The notes under the pieces are model-generated. The model was not told the origin of the DNA. It was given only the letters and a program-made list of their open reading frames with translations, and made no database searches. A DNA stretch of 64,000 nt from Chloracidobacterium sp. Its GTDB lineage: Bacteria; Acidobacteriota; Blastocatellia; Pyrinomonadales; Pyrinomonadaceae. Both the position numbers and the translations under genes were made by a program. The stretch lies in assembly GCA_016716305.1 (NCBI GenBank), contig JADJWP010000002.1:2478501-2542500 (forward strand), in the 5' to 3' direction. Below, piece by piece: positions 9,362 through 18,105 of the stretch; position 1 is the stretch's first letter, and the number at the start of each line of letters is the position of its first letter.

Positions 9362-10012
9362 GTTCAAAGCTGACGCATTCGTTGCCGGGTCGCATACCTC
9401 GATCTCATTCTTGCCGATCTTTCCGATCGCGTTCGCACCGAGGCCGAGTTTTTCGCGAATGTACTTCTCTGCCTCGTCTTTTATCAGCTCACCGTTCACC
9501 AGATCGACATTCCTGGCGATGACATCACCCTGTGATTCGAGCTTTCCGGGTTCAAGAAAGATGTACCAGGGCGTTCCCCATTTCCGTGTGTCGCCGGCGA
9601 CCGTACGCTGCTGGTAATGTTCGGTCGTCAGCCGGTCGGTGGTCGAGACGGAATCGAAGACGTTCGGAAAGGTCAGCTTGTAAAATGATGTGTGGTTCTT
9701 CATTTCGCTCACCTTGGCGTAATTGCTGACGCCTATCACCGCAAGCCCTTTATCGCCGTATCTTTCGTGAAGTCCCTGAACAAATGCGACGTCGTGACGC
9801 CAGTTTGGGCACCAGGGAGCCCAATAGACCACCATCACCAACTTCTTGCCTTGAGTGAACGCACGTAAGTCGGTCTGGCCGTCGCCGCTGAGATTTTTGT
9901 AACTCCAATTGCGGTAATTGATCGTCTTCGCAACGATCGGCGATTGCTCGTTCTGAGCCGATACGAAAACAAATGAAAGCAGAACGATCGAAAATGCTGT
10001 AATGACCTTCAT
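9353..10012 (-). CDS. Secreted thioredoxin-fold protein lacking the second active-site cysteine
   Basis: This 219-residue protein has an N-terminal signal peptide (cleavage near FVSAQ). Its thioredoxin-like fold is recognisable from VVYWAPWC68PNWRHD and the cis-Pro region WGTPWYIF. The usual CxxC is changed to C-P-N-W, so it has only one active-site cysteine and cannot act as a normal disulfide oxidoreductase. It might be a monothiol protein, a peroxiredoxin-like protein or a binding protein. It lies 63 bases after the PepSY gene on the same strand, suggesting a pair working at the membrane or in the periplasm. Confidence 0.78.
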   Translation of the reverse strand: MKVITAFSIVLLSFVFVSAQNEQSPIVAKTINYRNWSYKNLSGDGQTDLRAFTQGKKLVMVVYWAPWCPNWRHDVAFVQGLHERYGDKGLAVIGVSNYAKVSEMKNHTSFYKLTFPNVFDSVSTTDRLTTEHYQQRTVAGDTRKWGTPWYIFLEPGKLESQGDVIARNVDLVNGELIKDEAEKYIREKLGLGANAIGKIGKNEIEVCDPATNASALNKP

Positions 10013-10075
10013 AAGATTGATTATAGAAAAGCCTAACGGTTCTGATGTCGCAAAACAAGCATTGGTTCGACCCGA

Positions 10076-10582
10076 TCACTCGGCCGCACCTCTTCTGCCA
10101 AACAATCGGCTTCCCCAATAAGCGATGTTCAGGTAGATGCCCGTGAGTGCGGATAAGGCCGCCAAGCCAGAAAACAAGATCAGCAGAGGAACCTGCCACG
10201 AGCCGGCGAAGAAATAGAAATGAGCTTCGCGAAAGAAACGCGTTCTCAGCGACGGTGGCTTCGAATACGTCGCGGCACCGGTCTGAGCGTCAATAAATAT
10301 CGATTCGGCACCTAGCCCGCCGATCGCCTGATATTGCGGCCGGCCGTCTTTCATCAGCAACGTTAAGGCCGTGATCGGGAGCGTGCGGCCGGCAAGTTCG
10401 TTGGCATTTGCCACCGCGTCGGCCGGCGCGATCATTACACGGCCGGTGTCGATATTCTCGACCACGCCGCCTTCGACCGTATTCGGCAATGAATAGAGAA
10501 AACCGCTCAAGGCCCAGGCCAATAGCGGAACGGAAACAAATATGCCAAGGATCAGATGGAGTTGATAGATTCGTCGGTTCAT
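10076..10582 (-). CDS. PepSY-associated membrane protein
   Basis: This 168-residue protein has an N-terminal membrane helix (about 8-30), a periplasmic central region resembling a PepSY domain (TLLMKDGRPQYQAIGG...IFIDAQTGAATYSKP) and a C-terminal membrane helix (about 133-155). The arrangement matches small PepSY_TM proteins, which are often found with metal or iron uptake and redox genes. It is probably co-transcribed with the thioredoxin-like gene downstream. The exact role is unknown. Confidence 0.72.
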   Translation of the reverse strand: MNRRIYQLHLILGIFVSVPLLAWALSGFLYSLPNTVEGGVVENIDTGRVMIAPADAVANANELAGRTLPITALTLLMKDGRPQYQAIGGLGAESIFIDAQTGAATYSKPPSLRTRFFREAHFYFFAGSWQVPLLILFSGLAALSALTGIYLNIAYWGSRLFGRRGAAE

Positions 10583-10683
10583 AACGGTGAAACAAAGACT
10601 AACATATAGCGGCTCCCAACGGCCCTCAGCCCTTGTTCGGCAAAGAAATTCGAAACGTAATGTGGTAAACTACCAAAAATCAT

Positions 10684-11112
10684 ATGAGCGACAGACCGAC
10701 AGTTTCCGATATTTTCCGCCGGGCCTTAGAGATACGCGCGGCGAAGCCAAACGGTTCTTACAAGGAAGTCTCTGCCCAGATCGTCAGCGAGTTCAGCGGA
10801 AAACCGATGCCGGAAACGGCATATTTGACAATCCCGGAATATGACAATATAGCTCCGGAAGAGGACTGGACCGCAGGCTTGCCGATCGTGCTTCGGGGCA
10901 TTCAGAACGATGACTGGAACGACGTGGCTCACGGCATCATCATCAGCCTCGAGCAAGTTGAGAACTACCCGAAGCAATCTGGCCGCGAAGACGATCCGAC
11001 GAAAGACTGGCGGCACCGAAGCTCGCGCATTTCAGAAGCCGAGGATAAGGTGACCGAAAAATGGATGCCCGAAGACCTGATGGCGATGGCTAAACGGAAC
11101 GTGAACGGTTAA
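10684..11112 (+). CDS. Small soluble protein of unknown function
   Basis: The product has 142 residues, no signal peptide and no membrane segment. It is rich in charged residues and tryptophan, with a stretch VLRGIQNDDWNDVAHGIIISLEQVE in the middle. No family was recognised. Coding status rests on its uninterrupted frame, a codon pattern like its neighbours, and a stop followed by a stable hairpin. No clear Shine-Dalgarno precedes the ATG. Confidence 0.6.
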   Translation: MSDRPTVSDIFRRALEIRAAKPNGSYKEVSAQIVSEFSGKPMPETAYLTIPEYDNIAPEEDWTAGLPIVLRGIQNDDWNDVAHGIIISLEQVENYPKQSGREDDPTKDWRHRSSRISEAEDKVTEKWMPEDLMAMAKRNVNG

Positions 11113-11143
11113 CGAGCAGATCCGCTCAATTCGAATCAATTTC

Positions 11144-11178
11144 AAGAACTGAAAGCCTGACCCCGGTTTTCAGTTCTT
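11144..11178. terminator. Hairpin between convergent genes, candidate terminator
   Basis: An 11-bp perfect stem (AAGAACTGAAA / TTTCAGTTCTT) with a 13-base loop separates the unknown gene ending at 11112 from the MBL gene. It overlaps the last codons of the MBL gene. Neither strand has a long T run, so it may slow rather than stop polymerase. Confidence 0.5.
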
Positions 11179-11964
11179 ACTATTGGTGTCGTCCCTTCTC
11201 AGTTCGATACGCAGGCCGTCGGTTGCTTCGATGATCTCGCAATGCGGGTCGAACCTCGCGATCGCCTCGGCAAAAACCACATTGTCCCATTCTGGATAGA
11301 AATGCGTCAGCAACGCGCGTTTTGGTGCGGCCTTGCGGATCAGAAAGATCGCCTCAGCAAGTTCGAGGTGCTTTTCGATCGGTTTGTCCTTAAAGAACGA
11401 ACACTCGAGGATGAGAAGATCGACATGGCGGGCGAGCGCCGCCAGCGGTTCGGCAAATCCGGTGTCCGAAGTAAAAACGAGAGACACATTGTCATCGTCC
11501 TGTATGTGGATCGCATGGCTTTCCGTTGTGTGCGGCGTTTTTGCCGCGACGGCCCTTACGCCGGTGACCATCTCGAATGGCTGCAGCGTTTCGACCTCGA
11601 TGACGTCGATCGGGAATGGCTGCTCGAGCAAGCGATAACCATTCGCTTCGTCAAACCTCCTCAGCAATGCCTGCAAGCCGATCGGGCCGAAGATGCGCAG
11701 CGGCTTCGCCCGCGATCGGGTCTCGGGTGCGTGTTTGGTGCCGAAAAGAAACGGGGCGAGGCCGCCGACGTGATCCAGATGAAAATGTGAGATCCAGATC
11801 GCATCCAGCGATGCCCAGTCACATCCCTCAGCCGCCATCCGATGCAGCGAAGAGGGCGAGCAATCGAGGAGTATCGAACCGCCCGAGGTCTCGAGCCAAT
11901 ATGCCGAGCTGCTTCGTTTGAAATGCGGGACCGAAGTTCCCGAACCGAGCACTTGCAACTGCAT
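11170..11964 (-). CDS. MBL-fold metallo-hydrolase, RNase Z-like
   Basis: The 264-residue protein starts MQLQVLGSGTSVPH. It has the metallo-beta-lactamase signature H60-F-H62-L-D64-H65, a later SDTGF metal-bridging Asp, ECSFF, and a final THFYPEWDN His. The layout resembles RNase Z and related phosphodiesterases, but the substrate cannot be assigned. The open frame extends 23 codons to a TTG (12033). The ATG at 11964 is preferred because the family begins with this beta-strand and because it leaves a 74-base region for the divergent gene. Confidence 0.82.
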   Translation of the reverse strand: MQLQVLGSGTSVPHFKRSSSAYWLETSGGSILLDCSPSSLHRMAAEGCDWASLDAIWISHFHLDHVGGLAPFLFGTKHAPETRSRAKPLRIFGPIGLQALLRRFDEANGYRLLEQPFPIDVIEVETLQPFEMVTGVRAVAAKTPHTTESHAIHIQDDDNVSLVFTSDTGFAEPLAALARHVDLLILECSFFKDKPIEKHLELAEAIFLIRKAAPKRALLTHFYPEWDNVVFAEAIARFDPHCEIIEATDGLRIELRRDDTNSKN

Positions 11965-12038
11965 CACTGAATCATAGCAGACCGCCGGGGTCGCCGGTCT
12001 TTTGAACGTCTCAGGGACTGCTGTAGAATTCAACCTTT

Positions 12039-12860
12039 ATGCATCCGAAAACGCCCGAAGAAGTAGAGTTGGTCAAGAAACGCCGAATTCTGGAGCGTCT
12101 CAAAGACCGGCTGGCTGACCGGGAAGAAGAGGTGATCGATCTTCGAGGGGAACTCGAGCGCTTTGAGGCCCGGTACACGATCGAGGTCGGGCGGCTTTAC
12201 GCCGAACAGGACGAGATCGACGCACAGATCGCCGAAGAAGAACTAAAGCTTGTGCCCGACGACGAAGAGATAAAGAAAAAGGTCGAAGAACTGCGTCGGC
12301 TGGCCGAAGAATCAGCTGCAAGAGCGAAAGCCGCTGCTGAAAAAGAAGCGGAATTCTGGGAACCGACTCCGGAAGCAAAAAAGGCCTATCATAATATCGC
12401 ACGTGTCATTCACCCCGACCTTGCTCTCGATAGCGATGAAAAGGAAAGGCGTCATGGCCTTATGACCGAACTCAACCGGGCATATTCGTCCGGCGACCAA
12501 CAGATGCTCGACAAATTGATGAGCGAATACCGCGTCAGCCCCGAGATGGTCACGGGCACATCGGTCGGCGACGAGCTTGTCCGGTGCATCCGTCAGATCG
12601 CACAGGTCCACAATCGATTGAAGGAGCTGACAAAGGAAGGTAAAGAGCACGAGGCTTCAGAATTGTTCGATCTGTTCAGAAAATGCGAGGCCGAGTTTGA
12701 CGAGGGACGCGACCTTTTGAAACACATGGCCGAACGGGCAAAGACACATATTAGCAAGAGCCAAAGGCGTCTTGAGAACCTGCGAAACGTCACCGCGGCT
12801 CAAGAAGAACATGTGAAGAAAACCTACGGAATGGACATCACCGACTTTCGCGATGGCTAG
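12039..12860 (+). CDS. Coiled-coil protein with central J-domain-like segment
   Basis: This 273-residue soluble protein is highly charged. Residues 1-105 form a long predicted coiled coil. Residues about 110-160 resemble a J domain, with AYHNIARVIH125-P-D127 and a following helix (ELNRAYSSGDQQMLDKLM). The HPD tripeptide is the motif by which J proteins stimulate DnaK ATPase. The C-terminal part is again helical. A J-like module in the middle of a coiled coil is not classical DnaJ. The role is probably as a co-chaperone, but that is inference. The 3' end overlaps the convergent flavoprotein gene by 4 bases. Confidence 0.75.
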   Translation: MHPKTPEEVELVKKRRILERLKDRLADREEEVIDLRGELERFEARYTIEVGRLYAEQDEIDAQIAEEELKLVPDDEEIKKKVEELRRLAEESAARAKAAAEKEAEFWEPTPEAKKAYHNIARVIHPDLALDSDEKERRHGLMTELNRAYSSGDQQMLDKLMSEYRVSPEMVTGTSVGDELVRCIRQIAQVHNRLKELTKEGKEHEASELFDLFRKCEAEFDEGRDLLKHMAERAKTHISKSQRRLENLRNVTAAQEEHVKKTYGMDITDFRDG

Positions 12861-14017
12861 ACCGCGTGCCCTGCGGCGTGACCGGACGACCAGGCCCATT
12901 GAAAATTGTATCCGCCGAGCCAGCCGGTCACATCAACCACCTCTCCGATAAAATAAAGGCCGGGAACCTTTTTTGCTTCCATGGTTTGCGACGAAAGTTC
13001 ATCAGTCGATATCCCGCCGAGCGTAACCTCGGCCTTATTCCAGCCCTCGGTCTCGCGAAATTTGACCTTCCAATCGTGAAGCGCTCCCGTGACCAGATCG
13101 ATGTCCTTTTTGCTTAACTGGTCGATCGGCTTATTCGGCAGACGTCCTTCGGCAAAATTTTCGACGAACCGATGCGGCAAGATCTCAGAAAGGTAATTCA
13201 CCAGCATCTTCCGGCTTCGGGCGCGCGAGCCTAGAGCGGCAGCGAGTTCGACGTCCGGCGCCAGATCGATCGCAACCGGCGTGTCAGGCCGCCAATAATT
13301 CGACGCCTGCAAAATTGCCGGGCCCGACATTCCGCGGTGCGTAAATAAGATGTTCTCGCGAAAACTGTGGCCGTCCGCAGTAACGTTCGTGTCGATCGAT
13401 ACGCCAGCGAGACCATCGATCTTGATCCCGGAAGCGAAAACAAGCGGGACAAGCGATGGTCGCGTCGGGACGACCTTTAGGCCGAACTGCTTCGCGATCT
13501 TGTAACCGAGGTCGGTCGCACCGATCTTTGGGAATGAAAGGCCGCCTGTCGCCATGACAAGGCTGCTGGCCACAAACGTTCCCTTCGAGGTTTCGACGAG
13601 GAATCCGCTGCCTTTGGCAACGGACATCACCGAACAATTCGTCTCGATCCGGACCTTTGCGCGCCGACATTCGTCGAGCAGCATTTCCACGATCTGATGC
13701 GAGCGCTCACGGCAAAAGAGCTGCCCGAGTTTCTTTTCGTAAAATGCGATATGGTGCTTCTTCACCAGATCGATGAAATCCTGCGGGGTAAAGCGGGCAA
13801 GAGCCGACTTGGCGAAATGCGGGTTGTTTGAAAGAAAATTCTCAGGGCGGGTGTTGAGATTGGTGAAGTTACAGCGTCCGCCGCCCGATATGATTATCTT
13901 GCGTCCGGCCTCGGCGTTGTGCTCGATCACCAGGACACGGCGCCCTCGCTTTCCGGCCTCGATCGCGCAAAAAAGGCCGGCCGCCCCGCCGCCGATGATC
14001 ATCGCGTCGAACTTCAT
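12857..14017 (-). CDS. BaiN/HI0933-family NAD(P)/FAD-dependent oxidoreductase
   Basis: This 386-residue flavoprotein has the FAD-binding dinucleotide motif MIIGGGAAGLFCAIEAG near its start, and the family hallmark GRKIIISGGGRCNFTN. The C terminus reads GLYFIGEVVDVTGWLGGYNFQWAWSSGHAAG, also typical of the HI0933 family. Such proteins are usually cytoplasmic and of unclear substrate. The gene starts immediately after the stop of the DinB gene (no spacer), so the two are translated from one message. Confidence 0.9.
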   Translation of the reverse strand: MKFDAMIIGGGAAGLFCAIEAGKRGRRVLVIEHNAEAGRKIIISGGGRCNFTNLNTRPENFLSNNPHFAKSALARFTPQDFIDLVKKHHIAFYEKKLGQLFCRERSHQIVEMLLDECRRAKVRIETNCSVMSVAKGSGFLVETSKGTFVASSLVMATGGLSFPKIGATDLGYKIAKQFGLKVVPTRPSLVPLVFASGIKIDGLAGVSIDTNVTADGHSFRENILFTHRGMSGPAILQASNYWRPDTPVAIDLAPDVELAAALGSRARSRKMLVNYLSEILPHRFVENFAEGRLPNKPIDQLSKKDIDLVTGALHDWKVKFRETEGWNKAEVTLGGISTDELSSQTMEAKKVPGLYFIGEVVDVTGWLGGYNFQWAWSSGHAAGHAV

Positions 14018-14530
14018 CTAAGCCAGATATCGTTCACGAAGGATGTTGATGTGGTGGCGTGCATGGCCGGCCATGATAAACGCAAGGGCACGTACCGAAA
14101 CTTCGGCGTCGCTGGCGGTGCCGCGAAACGTCCACTGATCGTCACTGAAGCGGTTCAGCATCAAGACATTTGCCTTACGGAGAAGTTCGAATTCCTCAAA
14201 GAGCTCTTCGAGCGGCCGATCATTGGCCCGCCCAAGCTCAACATAGGGTTCCTGTTCGAACCCGGAAAGCGGTGTTTTGTCGCCACGAGAGATACGGTGT
14301 AATCGGTACCCGAACACCCGTTCGCCGTCGATCATGTGTCCGATGACCTCTTTGATCGACCATTTGTCGTCGTCGTAAGCGTAGGCACCGTGGTCGTCAT
14401 TAATGGAGGCAAGGGCCGATCGCATTGCGGCCGGCTGCTCGGCAAGCACCGCCGCAATATCGTCCTCGGTCACAAGCGAGACGTATCCTTCGTAAAATTC
14501 GGCGTATTCGTTTCTTTCAGGTCTGCTCAT
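14018..14530 (-). CDS. DinB-family four-helix-bundle protein
   Basis: The 170-residue protein carries the DinB/YfiT metal-binding histidine pattern: H65 in IGHMIDGE and H156/H159-H160 in AGHARHH. These proteins are four-helix bundles that often act as thiol-dependent S-transferases or metal hydrolases. It directly abuts the BaiN-like gene, implying a two-gene operon. The substrate is unknown. Confidence 0.85.
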   Translation of the reverse strand: MSRPERNEYAEFYEGYVSLVTEDDIAAVLAEQPAAMRSALASINDDHGAYAYDDDKWSIKEVIGHMIDGERVFGYRLHRISRGDKTPLSGFEQEPYVELGRANDRPLEELFEEFELLRKANVLMLNRFSDDQWTFRGTASDAEVSVRALAFIMAGHARHHINILRERYLA

Positions 14531-14583
14531 ATTCGGCTATAGTAGCAAAACGCTAACGTGATTTCTCGGTACGACGGCGCTTT

Positions 14584-14982
14584 ATGTATTCGTGGTCAAT
14601 TAAGATATTGCTGCTCGTCATCTTGATCGCACCGAACGTGCTATCACAAGGCGGCAAAGCCGAACCGAAGCGGATCGCGATCGCGAAGGGCAGGTCAACA
14701 GCTACGGCCAGCGGAACACTTTCGAACGGCCAGGAAATGGACCATGTGTTTTGGGCGGCCGCCGGGCAAACTGTCCGCCTGAAGGTCACATCGAAGCCAC
14801 GAGGCAGCCTTTTCGATTTTCGAATCATCGGCGACGGATTTGAATTCGTGACCGATCATGATCGCTATTCTGAATATGAATTTACGGCACGCGAATCGGG
14901 CGATTACCTTGTCTTTGTAAGAAAACGGCCGACCGTAAATGTGAAGCGCGCTTCGTTTAGCCTGACTCTGACGGTAAAATAG
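14584..14982 (+). CDS. Small secreted beta-rich protein, unknown function
   Basis: The 132-residue product has a signal peptide (cleavage near NVLSQ). The mature part is short and beta-rich (GQTVRLKVTSKPRGSLFDF...YLVFVRKRP), resembling the pre-peptidase C-terminal type sandwich that binds other secreted proteins. That resemblance is only by eye. It lies 53 bases before the YceI gene on the same strand. Confidence 0.6.
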   Translation: MYSWSIKILLLVILIAPNVLSQGGKAEPKRIAIAKGRSTATASGTLSNGQEMDHVFWAAAGQTVRLKVTSKPRGSLFDFRIIGDGFEFVTDHDRYSEYEFTARESGDYLVFVRKRPTVNVKRASFSLTLTVK

Positions 14983-15035
14983 CTCGGAAAATGTTCTGAT
15001 CAACAAAAATTTGTGAATTTCGGGGGAGTGAAGAT

Positions 15036-15722
15036 ATGAAACGATCAATATTCATCGCGATGGTGGTTCTTTTCGCCGTCTTTTTAATGTCGAACGGTTC
15101 GTCAAATGCGGTCGAGCAGCAGTTCGCTGAGAGGTTCGTAGTCAATGGTTCAACCAACGCAGAAGGCGAATCCGGCACCTACAATTTTGATAAGGCCCAT
15201 TCGTTCATTGGCTTTAAGGTCAAACATATGGGACTTATCGAAGTTCCGGGCTTTTTCCGTGATTTTACCGGCACTGTAAAATATGATGCTGCGGATGTCT
15301 CAAGATCGTCAGTGGCGTTCACTGCAAAGATGACAAGCGTTGATACGGGTGTCACTGGCCGTGACAATCACCTCAGAACAGCGGATTTCTTTGAGGTCGA
15401 GAAGTTCCCGGAGATGACATTTTCAAGCACCAAGGTAGAAAAGCAAGGAGCTGACCTTATGGTCACCGGCGACTTTACTATGAAGGGCGTTACCAAAACG
15501 ATGACCTTCCCATTCAAGATAACGGGATTTTTGCCCGGCAACGACCGCCAGGGACCGCGAATGGGTGTGACCGCCGACACCAAGATCAATCGACGTGATT
15601 TCGGAGTGAACTACGGCAACAATCTTCCGAGCGGCGTTCCGGCTATCGCCGACGAGGTCAAGGTCGTGCTTCAGATCGAGGCGATCAAACCGAAGGAAGC
15701 CGCAAAACCGGCAGCAGAATGA
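15036..15722 (+). CDS. YceI-family periplasmic lipid-binding protein
   Basis: This 228-residue protein has a signal peptide, then a YceI lipocalin-like barrel: YNFDKAHSFIGFKVKHMGL, RDNHLRTADFFEVEKFPEMTF, GDFTMKGVTKTM and NRRDFGVNY are all family signatures. YceI proteins bind isoprenoids or other amphiphiles in the periplasm. A strong purine-rich site (GGGGGAG) precedes the ATG. A strong terminator follows. Confidence 0.92.
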   Translation: MKRSIFIAMVVLFAVFLMSNGSSNAVEQQFAERFVVNGSTNAEGESGTYNFDKAHSFIGFKVKHMGLIEVPGFFRDFTGTVKYDAADVSRSSVAFTAKMTSVDTGVTGRDNHLRTADFFEVEKFPEMTFSSTKVEKQGADLMVTGDFTMKGVTKTMTFPFKITGFLPGNDRQGPRMGVTADTKINRRDFGVNYGNNLPSGVPAIADEVKVVLQIEAIKPKEAAKPAAE

Positions 15723-15755
15723 TGCAGACGAATGCATGAACTGCCTTGATAATAA

Positions 15756-15789
15756 AAAGACGCCGAGGGCACGACCCCGCGGCGTCTTT
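15756..15789. terminator. Bidirectional terminator between YceI and VanX-like genes
   Basis: A 10-bp stem (AAAGACGCCG / CGGCGTCTTT), with extra inner pairs, lies between convergent genes. The minus strand reads into TTTTTATT and the plus strand into TTTCGTT. Confidence 0.85.
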
Positions 15790-15809
15790 CGTTCGTGTAA
15801 TGACGAACC

Positions 15810-16505
15810 TCAGTACATTTTTTCGGCCTCATTGAACGTAAGATCATAGATCGCATAGCTTTCCCAATCCTTATAGTCGAAATGCCACCATTCGTTCGGA
15901 TTTACGGTGAAGCCTTCAGCTTCCATCAGTTGTCTGAGCAGGTCGCGATGCTTACGTTCCTCGTCGGTTCCGCCCGTGTAGTCTGGTGAAGCTCGCTCGG
16001 TGAATTCATCAAAGTCCGAAGGCATCGGGACGAGTTTCCCGGAACTTAGGTCGAACATACTGAGGTCGACGGCACAGCCCCGATTGTGTTTCGACCCGCG
16101 AGCAGGATCAGCTACGAACTTACGTTTGTCCGCGGGCGTTACCTCCCAAAATAACTTTGTTATCGTCCATGGGCGGTAACCGTCAAAGACAACGATCCCC
16201 AAGCCCTGCTTTGCAAGGCGCCGATGGACGCGAACCAGGGCCGCGGCCGCGGGCTTTTGCAGAAATGCTCGTGCCTCAGGGTAAACGGCCTTGCCGACAA
16301 AGTTATTTGATGTTGCGTAGCGGATATCGAGCTTTATCGAATTATCCAATCGGATGAGTTCTACCAAATCAGCCTCGCGTTTATTTTCTTCTTTTGGCGG
16401 GCCGGATTGCGAAGCGGCCCGAAACGAAAGGATAAGGCATAACAACAATGCCGCAAAAACGACAGAGGACCTTATCCTTGATCTGTCCGAATGATATTTT
16501 TTCAC
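15810..16505 (-). CDS. D-alanyl-D-alanine dipeptidase, VanX/DdpX-like (M15D)
   Basis: The 231-residue protein has an N-terminal hydrophobic export signal (about residues 13-33). It carries the complete zinc site: GSKH140NRGCAVD147 and E205-W-W-H208-F-D, with R111 in the DGYRP motif. M15D enzymes cleave D-Ala-D-Ala dipeptide. With an export signal this is probably a periplasmic peptide-recycling enzyme rather than a cytoplasmic vancomycin-resistance VanX, and no vanHA partner is nearby. It begins 2 bases after the end of the upstream secreted-protein gene. Confidence 0.88.
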   Translation of the reverse strand: MKKYHSDRSRIRSSVVFAALLLCLILSFRAASQSGPPKEENKREADLVELIRLDNSIKLDIRYATSNNFVGKAVYPEARAFLQKPAAAALVRVHRRLAKQGLGIVVFDGYRPWTITKLFWEVTPADKRKFVADPARGSKHNRGCAVDLSMFDLSSGKLVPMPSDFDEFTERASPDYTGGTDEERKHRDLLRQLMEAEGFTVNPNEWWHFDYKDWESYAIYDLTFNEAEKMY

Positions 16506-16507
16506 CT

Positions 16508-17572
16508 TCAGCGGTCCTGCGGCTTCTCTTCCTGAACCGGCTCATCATCGCTTTCGACAATAATGACCTCGGTCCCGAACTTCTGATATTCGCGAAACCT
16601 GATGACGTTGCGCGATTCGAAGACCCTGCTCTGATCGCGGAATGTCAGCCGGACATCGGAAAGTGACGGAAGCAGGTATTTTTCAGTGCTGATCGCGGCC
16701 CAATCGTATTCGATGATCCGCCGAGCGGACCGGATCGGGAATGATTCGGGTATCTCGGTCGCTTCGCTTTCGATCCTTAGCACGCGGTGCAGGTCACGAT
16801 CGATCCAGAGCCGTCCTTTCATTCCGGTGATCGTCGAGTCTTTGACCGTGCCCGAAGCGATTATCTGCTGCTTGGCCCTGTCCCGCTCGATGCTGAATTC
16901 GAAAATGATCGCTCTGCGATCTCTTATCGTATCCGTGTCGACGACATCAAAGCGAGTCTCGCTTTCGGGCTTGAAGATCGTAGCCAGTACGGTAACGAAT
17001 TCACCGGTCGAACTTGTCCCGCCGACCTCTTCATAGGTCCGTTTCGGTTCAGGGTTGGTCTGGACCGCCCCGTTTACCGAAAGCACCTTGTATTCTTCCT
17101 GGCCTGAAGCCCGATAACTAACGGCTACGACCAAACGGTCGAGGTTTCTGAAATTATTCGTCCCCGCATATGCAGCGGAACGCTGAATAAGCTGCTTGAC
17201 AACGAAATCGGGCATTTCCTCGACCGCAGCAAGGGTTTTTTCTTTGGTTTTGGCGAGCAGCTCTGACGCTTCTTTGTCCGAAGGCGGTTTGCCGATGCTT
17301 GGGTCGATCCGGCGTCGGTTGGCCTCTTCGAGGGCTTGTCGGAGTTCCTGGTCGTTTCGGCCTTTTGTTCGCGTAAGCGATCGAAGGCCGTCGGTCAGCG
17401 TAAAATCTATTCCGCGACGACGAAGCGCGTCTATCAAGTCAGATCTTTCGGCGATGTTCTTTTCAAGGCTGTAAAGCAATCGAACGTATTCGGCCTGCGA
17501 TAATGGCTTAGACTGGCCGAAGCTCACGGCGCAAATGATAAGCAGGAACGTGATCGAAATGAAAGATCTCAT
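16508..17572 (-). CDS. Secreted protein of unknown function
   Basis: The product has 354 residues from the ATG at 17572. It has a signal peptide (MRSFISITFLLIICAVSFGQ), a helical N-terminal half (residues about 25-120), and a beta-rich half (about 140-340) with a strand-turn pattern that recalls lipoprotein-carrier folds such as LolA. No motif proves that. The frame runs 20 codons further up to a TTG, but that would bury the signal peptide. It is tightly coupled to the VanX-like gene (2-base gap), suggesting an envelope role. Confidence 0.68.
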   Translation of the reverse strand: MRSFISITFLLIICAVSFGQSKPLSQAEYVRLLYSLEKNIAERSDLIDALRRRGIDFTLTDGLRSLTRTKGRNDQELRQALEEANRRRIDPSIGKPPSDKEASELLAKTKEKTLAAVEEMPDFVVKQLIQRSAAYAGTNNFRNLDRLVVAVSYRASGQEEYKVLSVNGAVQTNPEPKRTYEEVGGTSSTGEFVTVLATIFKPESETRFDVVDTDTIRDRRAIIFEFSIERDRAKQQIIASGTVKDSTITGMKGRLWIDRDLHRVLRIESEATEIPESFPIRSARRIIEYDWAAISTEKYLLPSLSDVRLTFRDQSRVFESRNVIRFREYQKFGTEVIIVESDDEPVQEEKPQDR

Positions 17573-17656
17573 TGTAGTCAATGATGCCGCAGAGGCCGAT
17601 GCAGTTGGCTTTCCGCTATTGTCTTTAGGCAAAGGCGGCCGTAAAGAAAAAGAAAA

Positions 17657-17676
17657 AGCGGAGAACTATCCCCGCT
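17657..17676 (-). terminator. Intrinsic terminator of the PilZ gene
   Basis: On the minus strand a 7-bp stem (AGCGGGG / CTCCGCT, one G-U pair) with a 6-base loop is followed by TTTTTCTTTTTC. It lies 27 bases after the PilZ-like stop codon. Confidence 0.7.
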
Positions 17677-17703
17677 AATTCAAAACTGACATCCAAAGAA
17701 CGT

Positions 17704-18105
17704 TTAATTTACCCATTCTTCTTCGTAATTCAACTGCCAATGCCTGGTTACCCAACGCTCGGCGGCTTCCATTGCGGTGTTTTTCCACTTTTTCAGCCCA
17801 TCGAGAACCGAAAGAGCCGCAAGCGGTTTGCTCGGGTCGCGTTCGACTCGAATAACTCGGGTCGCGACGTCGATCAGCGTCTTTTCTTCTTCAAGTATCC
17901 GAAGCCGAACCTCGCTGCCAACGGGCGGCAAGACCTCAAGGTTTACCAAAGTACTGGATTCGCCGATATTCTCGGTTATCCCGTCCACTGTGATCTTCTG
18001 ACCGCTTTCTGCATCTACCCAGCTCGCTTTCACGGGCATATTTGCCAAGATCCTGTGGTGAAGCGGTGTTTTGTACGACGACGTCGCATATTCTATCTGT
18101 GCCAT
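17704..18105 (-). CDS. PilZ-like domain protein
   Basis: The 133-residue soluble protein has a six-stranded PilZ-like pattern: MPVKASWVD, TVDGITENIGESSTLVNL, GSEVRLRI and VATRVIRVERD. In canonical PilZ domains the D/N-x-S-x-x-G loop and an upstream RxxxR bind cyclic di-GMP. Here the loop reads TENIGESSTL and the Arg motif is poor, so nucleotide binding is doubtful. The ATG has a good AAGGGGG site upstream. It diverges from a 743-base non-coding region. Confidence 0.65.
   Translation of the reverse strand: MAQIEYATSSYKTPLHHRILANMPVKASWVDAESGQKITVDGITENIGESSTLVNLEVLPPVGSEVRLRILEEEKTLIDVATRVIRVERDPSKPLAALSVLDGLKKWKNTAMEAAERWVTRHWQLNYEEEWVN

Noticed and set aside
15810..16505. VanX-type vancomycin resistance gene
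   Set aside because: The protein has an export signal and no vanH or vanA neighbour, so a peptidoglycan-recycling dipeptidase is more likely.
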